Assembly (NCBI GenBank): GCA_020718265.1
Contig: DYSM01000197.1
Location: forward strand, 1 to 5,675
Direction: 5' to 3'
DNA: 5,675 bases
From: Draconibacterium orientale
GTDB taxonomy: Bacteria; Bacteroidota; Bacteroidia; Bacteroidales; JAADGE01
Every line of letters begins with the position of its first letter. The first letter of the stretch is position 1. Below are positions 1 through 5,675 of this stretch, one piece after another. Position numbers and translations under genes: made by a program. Under the pieces are notes generated by a model. That model did not search any database. It was not told the DNA's origin and saw only the letters and a program-made list of their open reading frames with translations.

Positions 1-79
1 GTTTGTAAAAAAAAAGTATTTAACATTAAAATAAATCTTCGGAGTTTTCAGTTAGATTGAGTTACTAAAAAATATTGAT
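1..79. other. Upstream flank of the HNH gene, possible 3' end of a preceding gene
   Basis: This stretch is very A+T-rich. Reading rightward, the three forward frames stop at about 5-7, 32-34 and 58-60, so a preceding gene could end at any of these points and would then lie 19 to 73 bases before the nuclease start. The frame stopping at 58-60 is open from the window edge for 19 codons and the one stopping at 32-34 for 10, but both tails are too short to assign to a family. No full TAnnTTTG promoter is visible; only a TTTG at 2-5 is present, and the bases before it are cut off. The sequence just before the ATG at 80 is A-rich with no Shine-Dalgarno. Confidence 0.35.
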
Positions 80-946
80 ATGATTAAAATTGATAAACAT
101 TCTATTATTAAACCCAAAATACTTGATAATACTTGGATTGCAGAAAAGTTAAACAAAATACAAGATATGCCTAATCCGGGCGATTTAATTACTGAAAAAT
201 ACAATGACAAAAGCGTTCGGACAGCTCTAAATCAGTTATATAGAAATAAATGTGCTTATTGTCAAGGAGAAGCAGAGACGGCTCAATATACATCACGTAT
301 AGATCATTTTCGACCAAAGGACAAAATTAAAGTAAACAAAAAACAAATCGAGAATCACAAAGGATACTATTGGCTTGGCTATGAATGGACAAATCTATTA
401 CCTACATGTGAAAAATGCAACAATCATAAATCTAATCAATTTCCGCTAAAAGAGGAAAATTCAAGAATCTCCGACAACCTCGCGGAAGAAGGTTTCATAA
501 ATGAAGGCGAATTTCAGTTTGATAATTTCAAAATTACAAAACTGGTAAAAGAACAACGACTACTGCTCAACCCGGAAATAGATGACGTTGATAAACATTT
601 ATATTTTCTGCCCACCGGAGAAATAAGGCATATAACAGAAGAAGGTGAAACGACAATAAAAATATACGATTTAAACCGAGGTTCGTTGATCTTTGAACGA
701 AAGAAGATAATTGATGATATTGTAAGAGAACTAATATCTATCTTCATAAAATACGAAGATAACAGAAACCGGATGGACGAATTCTTTGACAAACTCAATG
801 AAAATAACTCGGATTTAAAGTATTCAAGATTTCGTTTCTTTATTCAGAATTTTTTTGATTTTTTTATTATTCAACGTTTTGAAGATATTGGGCTTTCTAA
901 GCACGCTCAAATTCTAAAGGATATTTACAAACAAAGGTCTGTATGA
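80..946 (+). CDS. HNH endonuclease, PtuB / retron-associated type (288 aa)
   Basis: This is probably a metal-dependent DNase acting as the effector of an anti-phage system. Seen in the sequence: a zinc-knuckle pair CAYC (C58, C61) and CEKC (C110, C113) flanking an HNH core, with DHFRPK (D75-H76) as the first His motif, NLLP (N105) as the central Asn, and CNNHK (N114-H116-K117) as the final part. YYWLGYEW (97-103) and FPL (121-123) also fit the family, as does the region after the core: LLLNPEIDD near 161-169 and TIKIYDLNR near 192-200. The C-terminal ~85 residues are helical-looking and rich in Phe, Ile and charged residues. From family knowledge, this architecture occurs in PtuB of Septu and in the HNH protein of retron Ec78, both paired with a PtuA-type ATPase. 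No ATPase or reverse transcriptase is in the window; a partner would lie to the left. The ATG at 80 opens a family-like start (MIKID). The gene is clearly more A+T-rich than rho. Another role as a solitary HNH nuclease is possible. Confidence 0.85.
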   Translation: MIKIDKHSIIKPKILDNTWIAEKLNKIQDMPNPGDLITEKYNDKSVRTALNQLYRNKCAYCQGEAETAQYTSRIDHFRPKDKIKVNKKQIENHKGYYWLGYEWTNLLPTCEKCNNHKSNQFPLKEENSRISDNLAEEGFINEGEFQFDNFKITKLVKEQRLLLNPEIDDVDKHLYFLPTGEIRHITEEGETTIKIYDLNRGSLIFERKKIIDDIVRELISIFIKYEDNRNRMDEFFDKLNENNSDLKYSRFRFFIQNFFDFFIIQRFEDIGLSKHAQILKDIYKQRSV

Positions 947-951
947 GAAAC

Positions 952-985
952 AAAAGCCCCTCGTTAATCAAAACGAGGGGCTTTT
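952..985. terminator. Bidirectional intrinsic terminator between the HNH gene and rho
   Basis: A 14-bp perfect stem (952-965 with 972-985) encloses a 6-base loop. The core is AGCCCCTCG paired with CGAGGGGCT, with AAAA on the left outer edge and TTTT on the right, so RNA from either strand ends its hairpin in a U-run. It begins 5 bases after the nuclease stop and lies 12 bases beyond the rho stop on the other strand, so it can serve both convergent genes. Confidence 0.9.
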
Positions 986-997
986 ATTTCAAGTTCT

Positions 998-2866
998 TTA
1001 AAAATCCGAGTTCATCGACATGATAAATTCGTCGTTGTCGCGGGTGCGTTTGAGGCGGTCGCGCATGAATTCCATAGCTTCCACAGGGTTCATATCGGCG
1101 AGATAATTGCGCAGAATAAATATTTTGTGCAACATGTTTTCCGAATACAAAAGGTCTTCGCGGCGTGTGCCTGAGGCATTTACGTCCACAGCCGGATAGA
1201 TGCGTTTGTTCGACAATCGACGGTCGAGTTGCAATTCCATGTTGCCGGTTCCCTTGAACTCTTCAAAAATTACTTCGTCCATTTTCGAGCCGGTGTCGAT
1301 GAGCGCGGTGGCTACAATCGTGAGCGAGCCGCCGTTTTCGATGTTACGCGCCGCGCCGAAAAAGCGTTTGGGTTTGTGCAACGCGTTTGCTTCCACGCCG
1401 CCCGAAAGTACCTTGCCCGATGCGGGCGAAACCGTGTTGTAAGCGCGTGCCAGACGCGTAATGGAGTCGAGCAAAATCACAACATCGTGTCCGGATTCTA
1501 CGAGGCGTTTTGCCTTTTTCATCACAATTTCCGCTACTTTTACGTGGTTGTCGGCAGGCATATCGAAAGTTGAAGCTATCACTTCCGCATTTACACTGCG
1601 CTCCATGTCTGTTACTTCTTCCGGTCGTTCGTCGATGAGCAGAATAATCATGTAAACTTCGGGGTGATTGGCGGCAATGGCGTTTGCTAAGTCTTTGAGC
1701 AACACCGTTTTACCCGTTTTTGGTTGCGCCACAATCAGTCCGCGTTGTCCTTTTCCGATAGGCGAAAATAGGTCGATAACGCGTGTGGAAAGTGTTGAGG
1801 CTTTGCCTGTGATGTTGAATTTTTCTTCCGGAAACAAGGGCGTTAAATGGTCGAACGGAATACGGTCGCGAATATTTTCGGGCAAACGTCCGTTAATTTC
1901 TTCAACTTTGATGAGCGGGAAATATTTTTCGCCTTCTTTCGGCGGACGAATTTGACCTTTTACGGTGTCGCCGGTTTGCAAGCCGAACAATTTAATTTGC
2001 GATTGCGACACATACACATCATCGGGCGAGCTGAAATAATTGTAATCCGACGAACGCAGAAAACCGTAGCCGTCGGGCATCATCTCAAGCACGCCGGTTG
2101 TGGAAATTACAGGTTCAAATTCGTAATTGGAATTGAAACCTTGTGTGTTATTTTGTTTTTGTTGATTTTGATTATTCTGCTGATTCTCACGATTTTGGTT
2201 GTTATTTCCGTTTTCGCGATTCTGATTATTCGTCAGATTCGGGTTGGCTTGTTTCGAGAATTCTTTGCGGTCGTGTTTCTTTAACTTATTGTTATGCGGC
2301 AAACGCGTGTCGTTTTCACGGCGGTCGTTTTGGTTGTTTTCGGAAATTTCGTTGTTGTTTTCCGAGTCTGATTCTTGTTCTTCGCTTTCTTCAACGACTT
2401 CGTTTTCAGTATCTGACGGCTCAACTTCTTCAGAATACTGTTCGGAATTTTCGATAATTTCGGAGGTTTTGTTTTCCGATTTTTCGCCTTCCGGGTTTGC
2501 ATTTTCAATTGCAGCCCACTCGCTTTTTTTTACGAGTTTTTTTGGACGAAACTCAACGGGGGCGGGTGTTATGGGCTGTTCTGTTATGGTTTCTGCCGCA
2601 ACTTCGTTTTCTTCTTTTATTTCGGACAAACTCTCCGGCTGTTCGTGTTTTACAACGACTGTTTCTTCATGTTTTGTGCGTGGTTTGCGTCCGCGTTTTT
2701 TCTCCTTTTCGGGTAAAATCGACGATTCGTCAATGGCTTGTTGGTCTAAAATCTTGTAAATCAAGTCTTGACGTTTGAATTTATCCAAACGAATAATGCC
2801 CATTTCCTTAGCAATATCTTTAAGATCGGGTAGTTTTTTCTCGCTGAGCGTTAAAATGTCGTACAT
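998..2866 (-). CDS. rho: Transcription termination factor Rho with large N-terminal insertion (622 aa)
   Basis: Rho is a hexameric RNA-dependent ATPase and translocase that ends transcription. Domains seen: Rho_N helical domain (about 1-45); an inserted low-complexity region (about 46-250); the cold-shock-like RNA-binding domain (about 254-330), with the RNP1-type motif DGYGFLRS (265-272); and the RecA-like ATPase (about 340-622). Walker A is QPKTGKT (381-387), the catalytic-Glu motif is IDERPEE (E413), and Walker B is VVILLDS (D467). The Q-loop follows at about 485-500 and the R-loop at DTGSK (K528). R555 and R568 line up with E. coli R353 and R366, the latter the arginine finger. The bicyclomycin contacts R414, D467, S468 and G539 also appear kept. 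The protein is about 200 residues longer than the 419-aa E. coli Rho, all of it in the insertion. The start is set by the Rho_N sequence beginning MYDILTLSE; no Shine-Dalgarno precedes it. It is convergent with the HNH gene and co-directional with the LRR gene upstream. Confidence 0.98.
   Translation of the reverse strand: MYDILTLSEKKLPDLKDIAKEMGIIRLDKFKRQDLIYKILDQQAIDESSILPEKEKKRGRKPRTKHEETVVVKHEQPESLSEIKEENEVAAETITEQPITPAPVEFRPKKLVKKSEWAAIENANPEGEKSENKTSEIIENSEQYSEEVEPSDTENEVVEESEEQESDSENNNEISENNQNDRRENDTRLPHNNKLKKHDRKEFSKQANPNLTNNQNRENGNNNQNRENQQNNQNQQKQNNTQGFNSNYEFEPVISTTGVLEMMPDGYGFLRSSDYNYFSSPDDVYVSQSQIKLFGLQTGDTVKGQIRPPKEGEKYFPLIKVEEINGRLPENIRDRIPFDHLTPLFPEEKFNITGKASTLSTRVIDLFSPIGKGQRGLIVAQPKTGKTVLLKDLANAIAANHPEVYMIILLIDERPEEVTDMERSVNAEVIASTFDMPADNHVKVAEIVMKKAKRLVESGHDVVILLDSITRLARAYNTVSPASGKVLSGGVEANALHKPKRFFGAARNIENGGSLTIVATALIDTGSKMDEVIFEEFKGTGNMELQLDRRLSNKRIYPAVDVNASGTRREDLLYSENMLHKIFILRNYLADMNPVEAMEFMRDRLKRTRDNDEFIMSMNSDF
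2117..2731 (-). other. Segment encoding the disordered acidic and Asn/Gln-rich insertion of Rho
   Basis: This part of rho encodes residues of about 46-250. It begins with a short basic stretch (KKRGRKPR, 56-63), continues with a Glu/Ser-rich acidic stretch (about 75-170), then a mixed charged part with a basic patch (about 182-205), and ends in an Asn/Gln-rich part (about 208-245) in which NQNREN occurs twice (214-219 and 223-228). No fold or catalytic motif is visible, so it is probably disordered. Comparable insertions of variable sequence are known in Rho of Bacteroidota and some other phyla, where they have been linked to extra RNA binding or to prion-like behaviour. Which of these applies here cannot be told from sequence alone. 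Confidence 0.85.
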
Positions 2867-2921
2867 AAATTGTGAATTAATTACTGAGAGTGTGCTAAAA
2901 TTGAACTTTTTTTGAATTTTT

Positions 2922-2990
2922 GTGCAACGTTTAAGATTTTAAAGTTGCAACCGAAGCGTGTTTTTTCTTAAAACAGTTGCAATGTTAAGA
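2922..2990. repeat. Three GTTGCAA-like motifs upstream of rho
   Basis: On the + strand, GTGCAACGTTTAAGA (2922-2936) and GTTGCAATGTTAAGA (2976-2990) are imperfect direct copies. A third copy of the core, the 8-base palindrome GTTGCAAC, sits at 2944-2951. They lie 54 to 124 bases before the rho start codon, probably inside its leader RNA. Because the core is self-complementary, the copies could pair with each other in alternative ways. This is seen directly; a regulatory role is inference. Confidence 0.4.
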
Positions 2991-3007
2991 ATTTTTCAGT
3001 TTTTATG

Positions 3008-3038
3008 CAAATAAAATATCGTAAATATTTGTTTTCAA
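3008..3038 (-). promoter_or_regulatory. Candidate rho promoter, weak match
   Basis: Reading leftward, TTG at 3038-3036 is followed after 20 bases by TTTATTTG at 3015-3008, one mismatch from the Bacteroidota -7 consensus TAnnTTTG. It would start RNA near position 3000, giving a leader of roughly 135 bases that contains the GTTGCAA motifs. It is the best candidate I found in the gap between the LRR gene and rho, but in such A+T-rich DNA a one-mismatch match can arise by chance. Confidence 0.3.
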
Positions 3039-3110
3039 GTAAGTTTCGGTTTTGAATTGTTCTAATGTTTTGTGTAAAGTTTTTAAAATCAGTAAGTTAT
3101 ATTCTGTACG

Positions 3111-4514
3111 TCATAGTTTTAATTTGACATAACTTGACAGTTTTGCTTTCATTTTTATGACTTCTTTTTCGGTCAAATTATTATTTCGGATGTCAAGATA
3201 TTCCAGATTTGTGAAATTTTGAATTGTTTCGGGCAATGAATTTATGGCATTGTTCTTTAGGTTCAACGTAACTAACGATTTTGCTTCGCCTATTTCGGCA
3301 GGCAACGTTGTAAGTTTATTGTTCGAGAAGTCTAAGATTTTCAAACTTTTAAGTCCGCCTATCGTTTGCGGCAAACTTTCTATGGCGTTGTAATTCACAA
3401 TAAGTTCCTGTAAATTGCTCAAATCGCCGATGGTTTGCGGCAAGCGCGTGAGTTGGTTGTTGTAAAGGTTCAATTTTTCGAGGTCTTTGAGTTTGCCGAT
3501 TTCCGGCGGAATGCTGCGCAAAATATTTGACGAAACGTTCAAATCCGTAAGCGATTCCATAAGTCCGATTTCGGGCGGAAGACTTTGAAGTGCGTTTTTT
3601 TCGAGATTCAACACGCCCAAACGCGTAAGATTTCCGATTTTCGAACTCAACACAACTAACTTATTATCAGATACATTCAATTCGTAAAGGCTCGAGAGGT
3701 TTTGAAGTTCGTCGGGCAGTTCGGAGAGTGCATTTTTGGACAAATCCAACATGCGCAGGTTGCTTAGTTTTCCAATCTCATGCGGAATGTTACGCAGCTC
3801 ATTTTCAGCCATATTCAGATACGGAATGAACGCCATACGGCTGATTCCGGACGGCACTTCGAGCAGTTGATTTTTGTGAATATCAAAAATCATTAAATTT
3901 GACAAACGCCCGATACTGTCGGGCAATTCGCGCAGTTCGTTTTCCGAAACATCCACAGCTTGCAACATGCGCAAATCGCAAAACGAGTCCGGCAAACCTG
4001 AAAGTCTGTTTTTTCGCAAGCCTAAATTTATCAATCCGGACAGATTTCCGATATTGCCGGGCAAATTTACAAGGGCATTTTCTTCGAGGTTAACGCTTTG
4101 TAAAAGAGGCAAATTACAAATCTCACTCGGAAAATATTCCAAATTATTCATGGCAACATCCAGCATGATTAAGTTTGGTAAATCGCCGATTTCAGGCGGA
4201 ATCGTTTTTAGTTTATTTTCACCCAAAGTCAAAAACTGTAAATTCTGCAAAGTCCCAATTTCAGCAGGAATCGAAACAAGCTCATTTCCATATAAATCAA
4301 GTATTTGCAGCCTTACGAATAAGAAAACTTCCTCCGGCACCTCCGTTAAGCCTTGGTTACTTAAATTCAATTTGTAAACTTTTTGAGGTGATTTTAGAGC
4401 TTCTTCAATTGAGAAATATTCTTTTTCGCCCACTAAAACAGTTTCTTCCAGCAAAGTTTGTGCCTTTGCCATACTTAAACTCAAACTTAGAAATAGGATA
4501 TAAATTAGTTTCAT
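3111..4514 (-). CDS. Exported leucine-rich repeat protein, 18 repeats (467 aa)
   Basis: The precursor starts with a typical Sec signal peptide: MK, a hydrophobic stretch LIYILFLSLSLSM, then AKA before Q19. There is no Cys after the cleavage site, so it is not a lipoprotein by sequence. A short N-terminal part (about 19-48) leads into LRRs filling residues 49-462, followed by only five residues (VKLKL). Each repeat is 23 residues of the form LxLxxNxLxxLPxxIGxLxxLxx, the bacterial LRR pattern with LP at mid-repeat. No enzyme domain, membrane anchor or type IX secretion tail is seen. LRR solenoids bind proteins or other ligands, so a periplasmic or surface binding role is likely; the ligand is unknown. 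The ATG at 4514 was chosen because an in-frame extension to 4574 would place 20 charged and aromatic residues before the signal peptide. The gene diverges from the response regulator and precedes rho by 244 bases with no clear terminator between them. Confidence 0.9.
   Translation of the reverse strand: MKLIYILFLSLSLSMAKAQTLLEETVLVGEKEYFSIEEALKSPQKVYKLNLSNQGLTEVPEEVFLFVRLQILDLYGNELVSIPAEIGTLQNLQFLTLGENKLKTIPPEIGDLPNLIMLDVAMNNLEYFPSEICNLPLLQSVNLEENALVNLPGNIGNLSGLINLGLRKNRLSGLPDSFCDLRMLQAVDVSENELRELPDSIGRLSNLMIFDIHKNQLLEVPSGISRMAFIPYLNMAENELRNIPHEIGKLSNLRMLDLSKNALSELPDELQNLSSLYELNVSDNKLVVLSSKIGNLTRLGVLNLEKNALQSLPPEIGLMESLTDLNVSSNILRSIPPEIGKLKDLEKLNLYNNQLTRLPQTIGDLSNLQELIVNYNAIESLPQTIGGLKSLKILDFSNNKLTTLPAEIGEAKSLVTLNLKNNAINSLPETIQNFTNLEYLDIRNNNLTEKEVIKMKAKLSSYVKLKL
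3129..4370 (-). repeat. Tandem 69-bp coding repeats (18 LRR units)
   Basis: The LRR part of the gene is 18 consecutive units of exactly 23 codons (69 bp) with no insertion or deletion between units. The units are diverged at the DNA level, though short recurring pieces such as GCCGATTTC are seen on the + strand (for example near 3497). Unit 8 is the most degenerate in its second half (SRMAFIPY), unit 11 has LS in place of LP, and unit 18 lacks the LP step and ends in a charged helix-like cap. The array is therefore an old, maintained one and not a recent expansion. Confidence 0.9.
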
Positions 4515-4820
4515 AAAAACTGTTCGTTTTCGAAATTTGACGAAATATTCAAAAAAAATTCTATTTAGATACAATAGTAAGCAATTTAACTGTTTTTTGC
4601 GTGTTTATTTTATAATATTTGACAAAAATGAATGTGAAAATATCCAATACGATTGCCGAAACATTCCTTTTCCTATAACAAAACGGCAAGTTTATAAAAA
4701 ATATTTAAACTTTTTTTTTTGTATGACGAACTTTTTATATCTTTGAATGAGTAAATTTTAGTTAAATTGCAGACGTGTATATTTTTTAAAACACATTTTG
4801 CGAAACACAACTTGTTAATT
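4515..4820. other. Divergent intergenic region between the LRR gene and the response regulator
   Basis: These 306 bases are strongly A+T-rich and separate two divergent starts. They hold the forward promoter at 4718-4745 and a 10-base T-run at 4711-4720. No convincing promoter for the leftward LRR gene is seen; the nearest approach is CAAAAATG at 4623-4630, one mismatch from the reversed -7 element but lacking a properly spaced -33 partner. I see no RNA gene and no credible small gene here. Confidence 0.6.
4718..4745 (+). promoter_or_regulatory. Bacteroidota-type promoter for the response-regulator gene
   Basis: TATCTTTG at 4738-4745 matches the -7 consensus TAnnTTTG exactly. A TTTG at 4718-4721, at the end of a T-run, is a possible -33 element, but the 16-base spacing is a little shorter than usual. 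Transcription would begin near 4750, leaving a leader of about 70 bases before the ATG at 4821. Confidence 0.6.
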
Positions 4821-5531
4821 ATGAGATGTATAATTGTAGATGATGACAAAGTTTCCAGACTACTTTTGGAAAGTCATATTCGAAAAACTGATATTTTGAG
4901 CCTCGAATCGAGCTTTGAAAGTGCTGCGGAAGCCATAAATTATTTCAACAGTTCCAACGTCGTTGACCTCATTTTTTTGGATGTGGAGATGCCCGACATG
5001 GACGGCATGGAGTTTTTGGAAGTATCTAATAATTTGCCGCAAATTATTATTGTGTCCGCCAAAGAAAAATATGCTGTTAAAGCTATTGAATACGATGTTA
5101 CCGATTATTTGGTAAAACCGGTGTCGCAAAGCCGTTTTCTGAAAGCAGTGAACAAAGCTAAGGAAAAATTTGACGATGAAATTGCTCGAAACAGTGCAAA
5201 AGGAATTTTTATCAAAAGCAGTTCCTCTTCGTTCATTCGCTTACTGTATGACGATATTGTTTGGATTGAAGCCCTTGAAAACTATGTGGTTATCAATACC
5301 GAAGACGACAAATACACCATTCATTTTACCATGAAAGCCATTTTGGACAAAATTCCACAAGACCAGTTCAAGCGCGTTCATCGGTCGTTTATTGTGAATA
5401 TGGACAAAGTAAACATGATAGAAGACAATATGATGATGTTAAAACTTGCCGGAGGCAAAAAGAAATCGGTTCCGATTGCAAAATCCTACAAAGACCAACT
5501 GATGAAAGACATCAATGTGGTTTCAAAATAA
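4821..5531 (+). CDS. LytTR-family response regulator (236 aa)
   Basis: This is a DNA-binding two-component response regulator of the LytT/AgrA class. The receiver domain (about 1-115) has the acidic pocket DDD at 7-9, the phosphoacceptor D54 in FLDVEMPDMDG, the switch Ser S79 in IVSAKE, and K99 in the LVKP motif, so phosphorylation looks intact. After a short linker the LytTR domain (about 128-231) shows IVWIEALENYVVI (146-158) and the hallmark RVHRSFIVN (185-193). The ATG at 4821 is preferred because MRCIIVDDD is the normal receiver start; an in-frame TTG at 4767 would add 18 residues unlike the family. The spacing to the start shows no Shine-Dalgarno. No sensor kinase adjoins it: the gene is followed at once by a terminator and preceded by a divergent gene, so its kinase is elsewhere or further away. 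Targets cannot be read from this sequence; the divergent LRR gene is a possible one. Confidence 0.95.
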   Translation: MRCIIVDDDKVSRLLLESHIRKTDILSLESSFESAAEAINYFNSSNVVDLIFLDVEMPDMDGMEFLEVSNNLPQIIIVSAKEKYAVKAIEYDVTDYLVKPVSQSRFLKAVNKAKEKFDDEIARNSAKGIFIKSSSSSFIRLLYDDIVWIEALENYVVINTEDDKYTIHFTMKAILDKIPQDQFKRVHRSFIVNMDKVNMIEDNMMMLKLAGGKKKSVPIAKSYKDQLMKDINVVSK

Positions 5532-5569
5532 ACAAAAAAGCATCGAACGTTCGATGCTTTTTTGTTTAT
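5528..5569. terminator. Perfect 42-nt palindromic terminator after the response regulator
   Basis: Positions 5528-5548 are the exact reverse complement of 5549-5569. The core is GCATCGAA-CG-TTCGATGC flanked by six A on the left and six T on the right, followed by a GTTT extension. The arm overlaps the stop codon at 5529-5531. The symmetry makes it work as an intrinsic terminator in both directions, so it could also stop leftward transcription coming from beyond the right edge. Confidence 0.9.
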
Positions 5570-5675
5570 GCAGACTTCGCATTTAGTGTTTGTAAGAAAT
5601 TGTGTAAATATTTGAATTACTGGTAACTATTCAGCGACAAAAATAATAAAAAATTTCCGGCATTTTTCAGAACAA

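Noticed and set aside
514..798. Leftward frame of 94 codons opposite the HNH gene
   Set aside because: It is antisense to a well-supported coding sequence and has no domain or start context.
2281..2508. Lys/Thr-rich leftward frame of 75 codons inside rho
   Set aside because: It is a shifted reading of the low-complexity rho insertion, and the rho frame itself is intact through this region.
2244..2759. Long forward open frames opposite rho, up to about 171 codons
   Set aside because: They lie antisense to the Glu/Asn-rich part of rho, and their Ser/Phe-rich composition is simply the reverse-strand reading of those codons.
3094..3135. AAGTTAT / ATAACTT inverted repeat at the end of the LRR gene
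   Set aside because: A 7-bp A+T-rich stem with a 28-base loop and no following U-run is too weak to call a terminator.
3129..4370. Regularly spaced repeats considered as a CRISPR-like array
   Set aside because: The 69-base period is exactly 23 codons in one open frame and encodes leucine-rich repeats.
4519..4594. Two ACTGTT motifs 70 bases apart (4519-4524 and 4589-4594), resembling half of an AgrA-type LytTR site
   Set aside because: Each matches only a short core, the spacing differs from the usual close direct repeat, and the binding preference of this regulator is unknown.
4537..4746. Forward open frame of about 69 codons in the divergent intergenic region
   Set aside because: It needs a TTG start, reads through A+T-rich promoter DNA, has no recognisable domain and no start signal. 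It looks like chance.
5638..5645. Leftward match to TAnnTTTG near the right edge
   Set aside because: The -7 element fits, but the only upstream TTG lies at the very edge with a 27-base gap, and no leftward gene follows before the palindromic terminator.

Overview
The window reads as chromosomal DNA from a member of the Bacteroidota. Four things point there: a Rho factor enlarged by a long acidic, then Asn/Gln-rich, insertion near its N-terminus; starts without recognisable Shine-Dalgarno sequences, preceded by A/T-rich DNA; a good match to the phylum's TAnnTTTG -7 promoter element ahead of the response-regulator gene; and a LytTR-type response regulator. No genus can be named from this sequence.

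Layout, left to right. (1) Positions 80-946 (+): an HNH endonuclease of the PtuB / retron-Ec78-associated type, visibly more A+T-rich than the rest and probably the last gene of a defence cassette that continues off the left edge. (2) 952-985: a strong hairpin with A and T flanks that can end transcription from both sides. (3) 998-2866 (-): rho, convergent with the nuclease. (4) 2867-3110: the rho upstream region, with a weak promoter candidate and three copies of a GTTGCAA-like motif in the presumed leader. (5) 3111-4514 (-): an exported protein made almost entirely of eighteen 23-residue leucine-rich repeats. (6) 4515-4820: an A+T-rich divergent intergenic region carrying the promoter of (7) 4821-5531 (+), a two-domain receiver-LytTR response regulator. 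(8) 5528-5569: a perfect 42-nt palindrome that ends this gene. The last ~105 bases hold nothing I can assign.

The genes do not form one pathway. Rho is a housekeeping gene, the LRR protein and the response regulator are divergent neighbours that may or may not be linked, and the nuclease looks like an accessory gene placed next to rho. The most promising lead for an unusual system is the nuclease: its expected ATPase or retron partner would lie just upstream, outside this window. No complete novel system is visible here.
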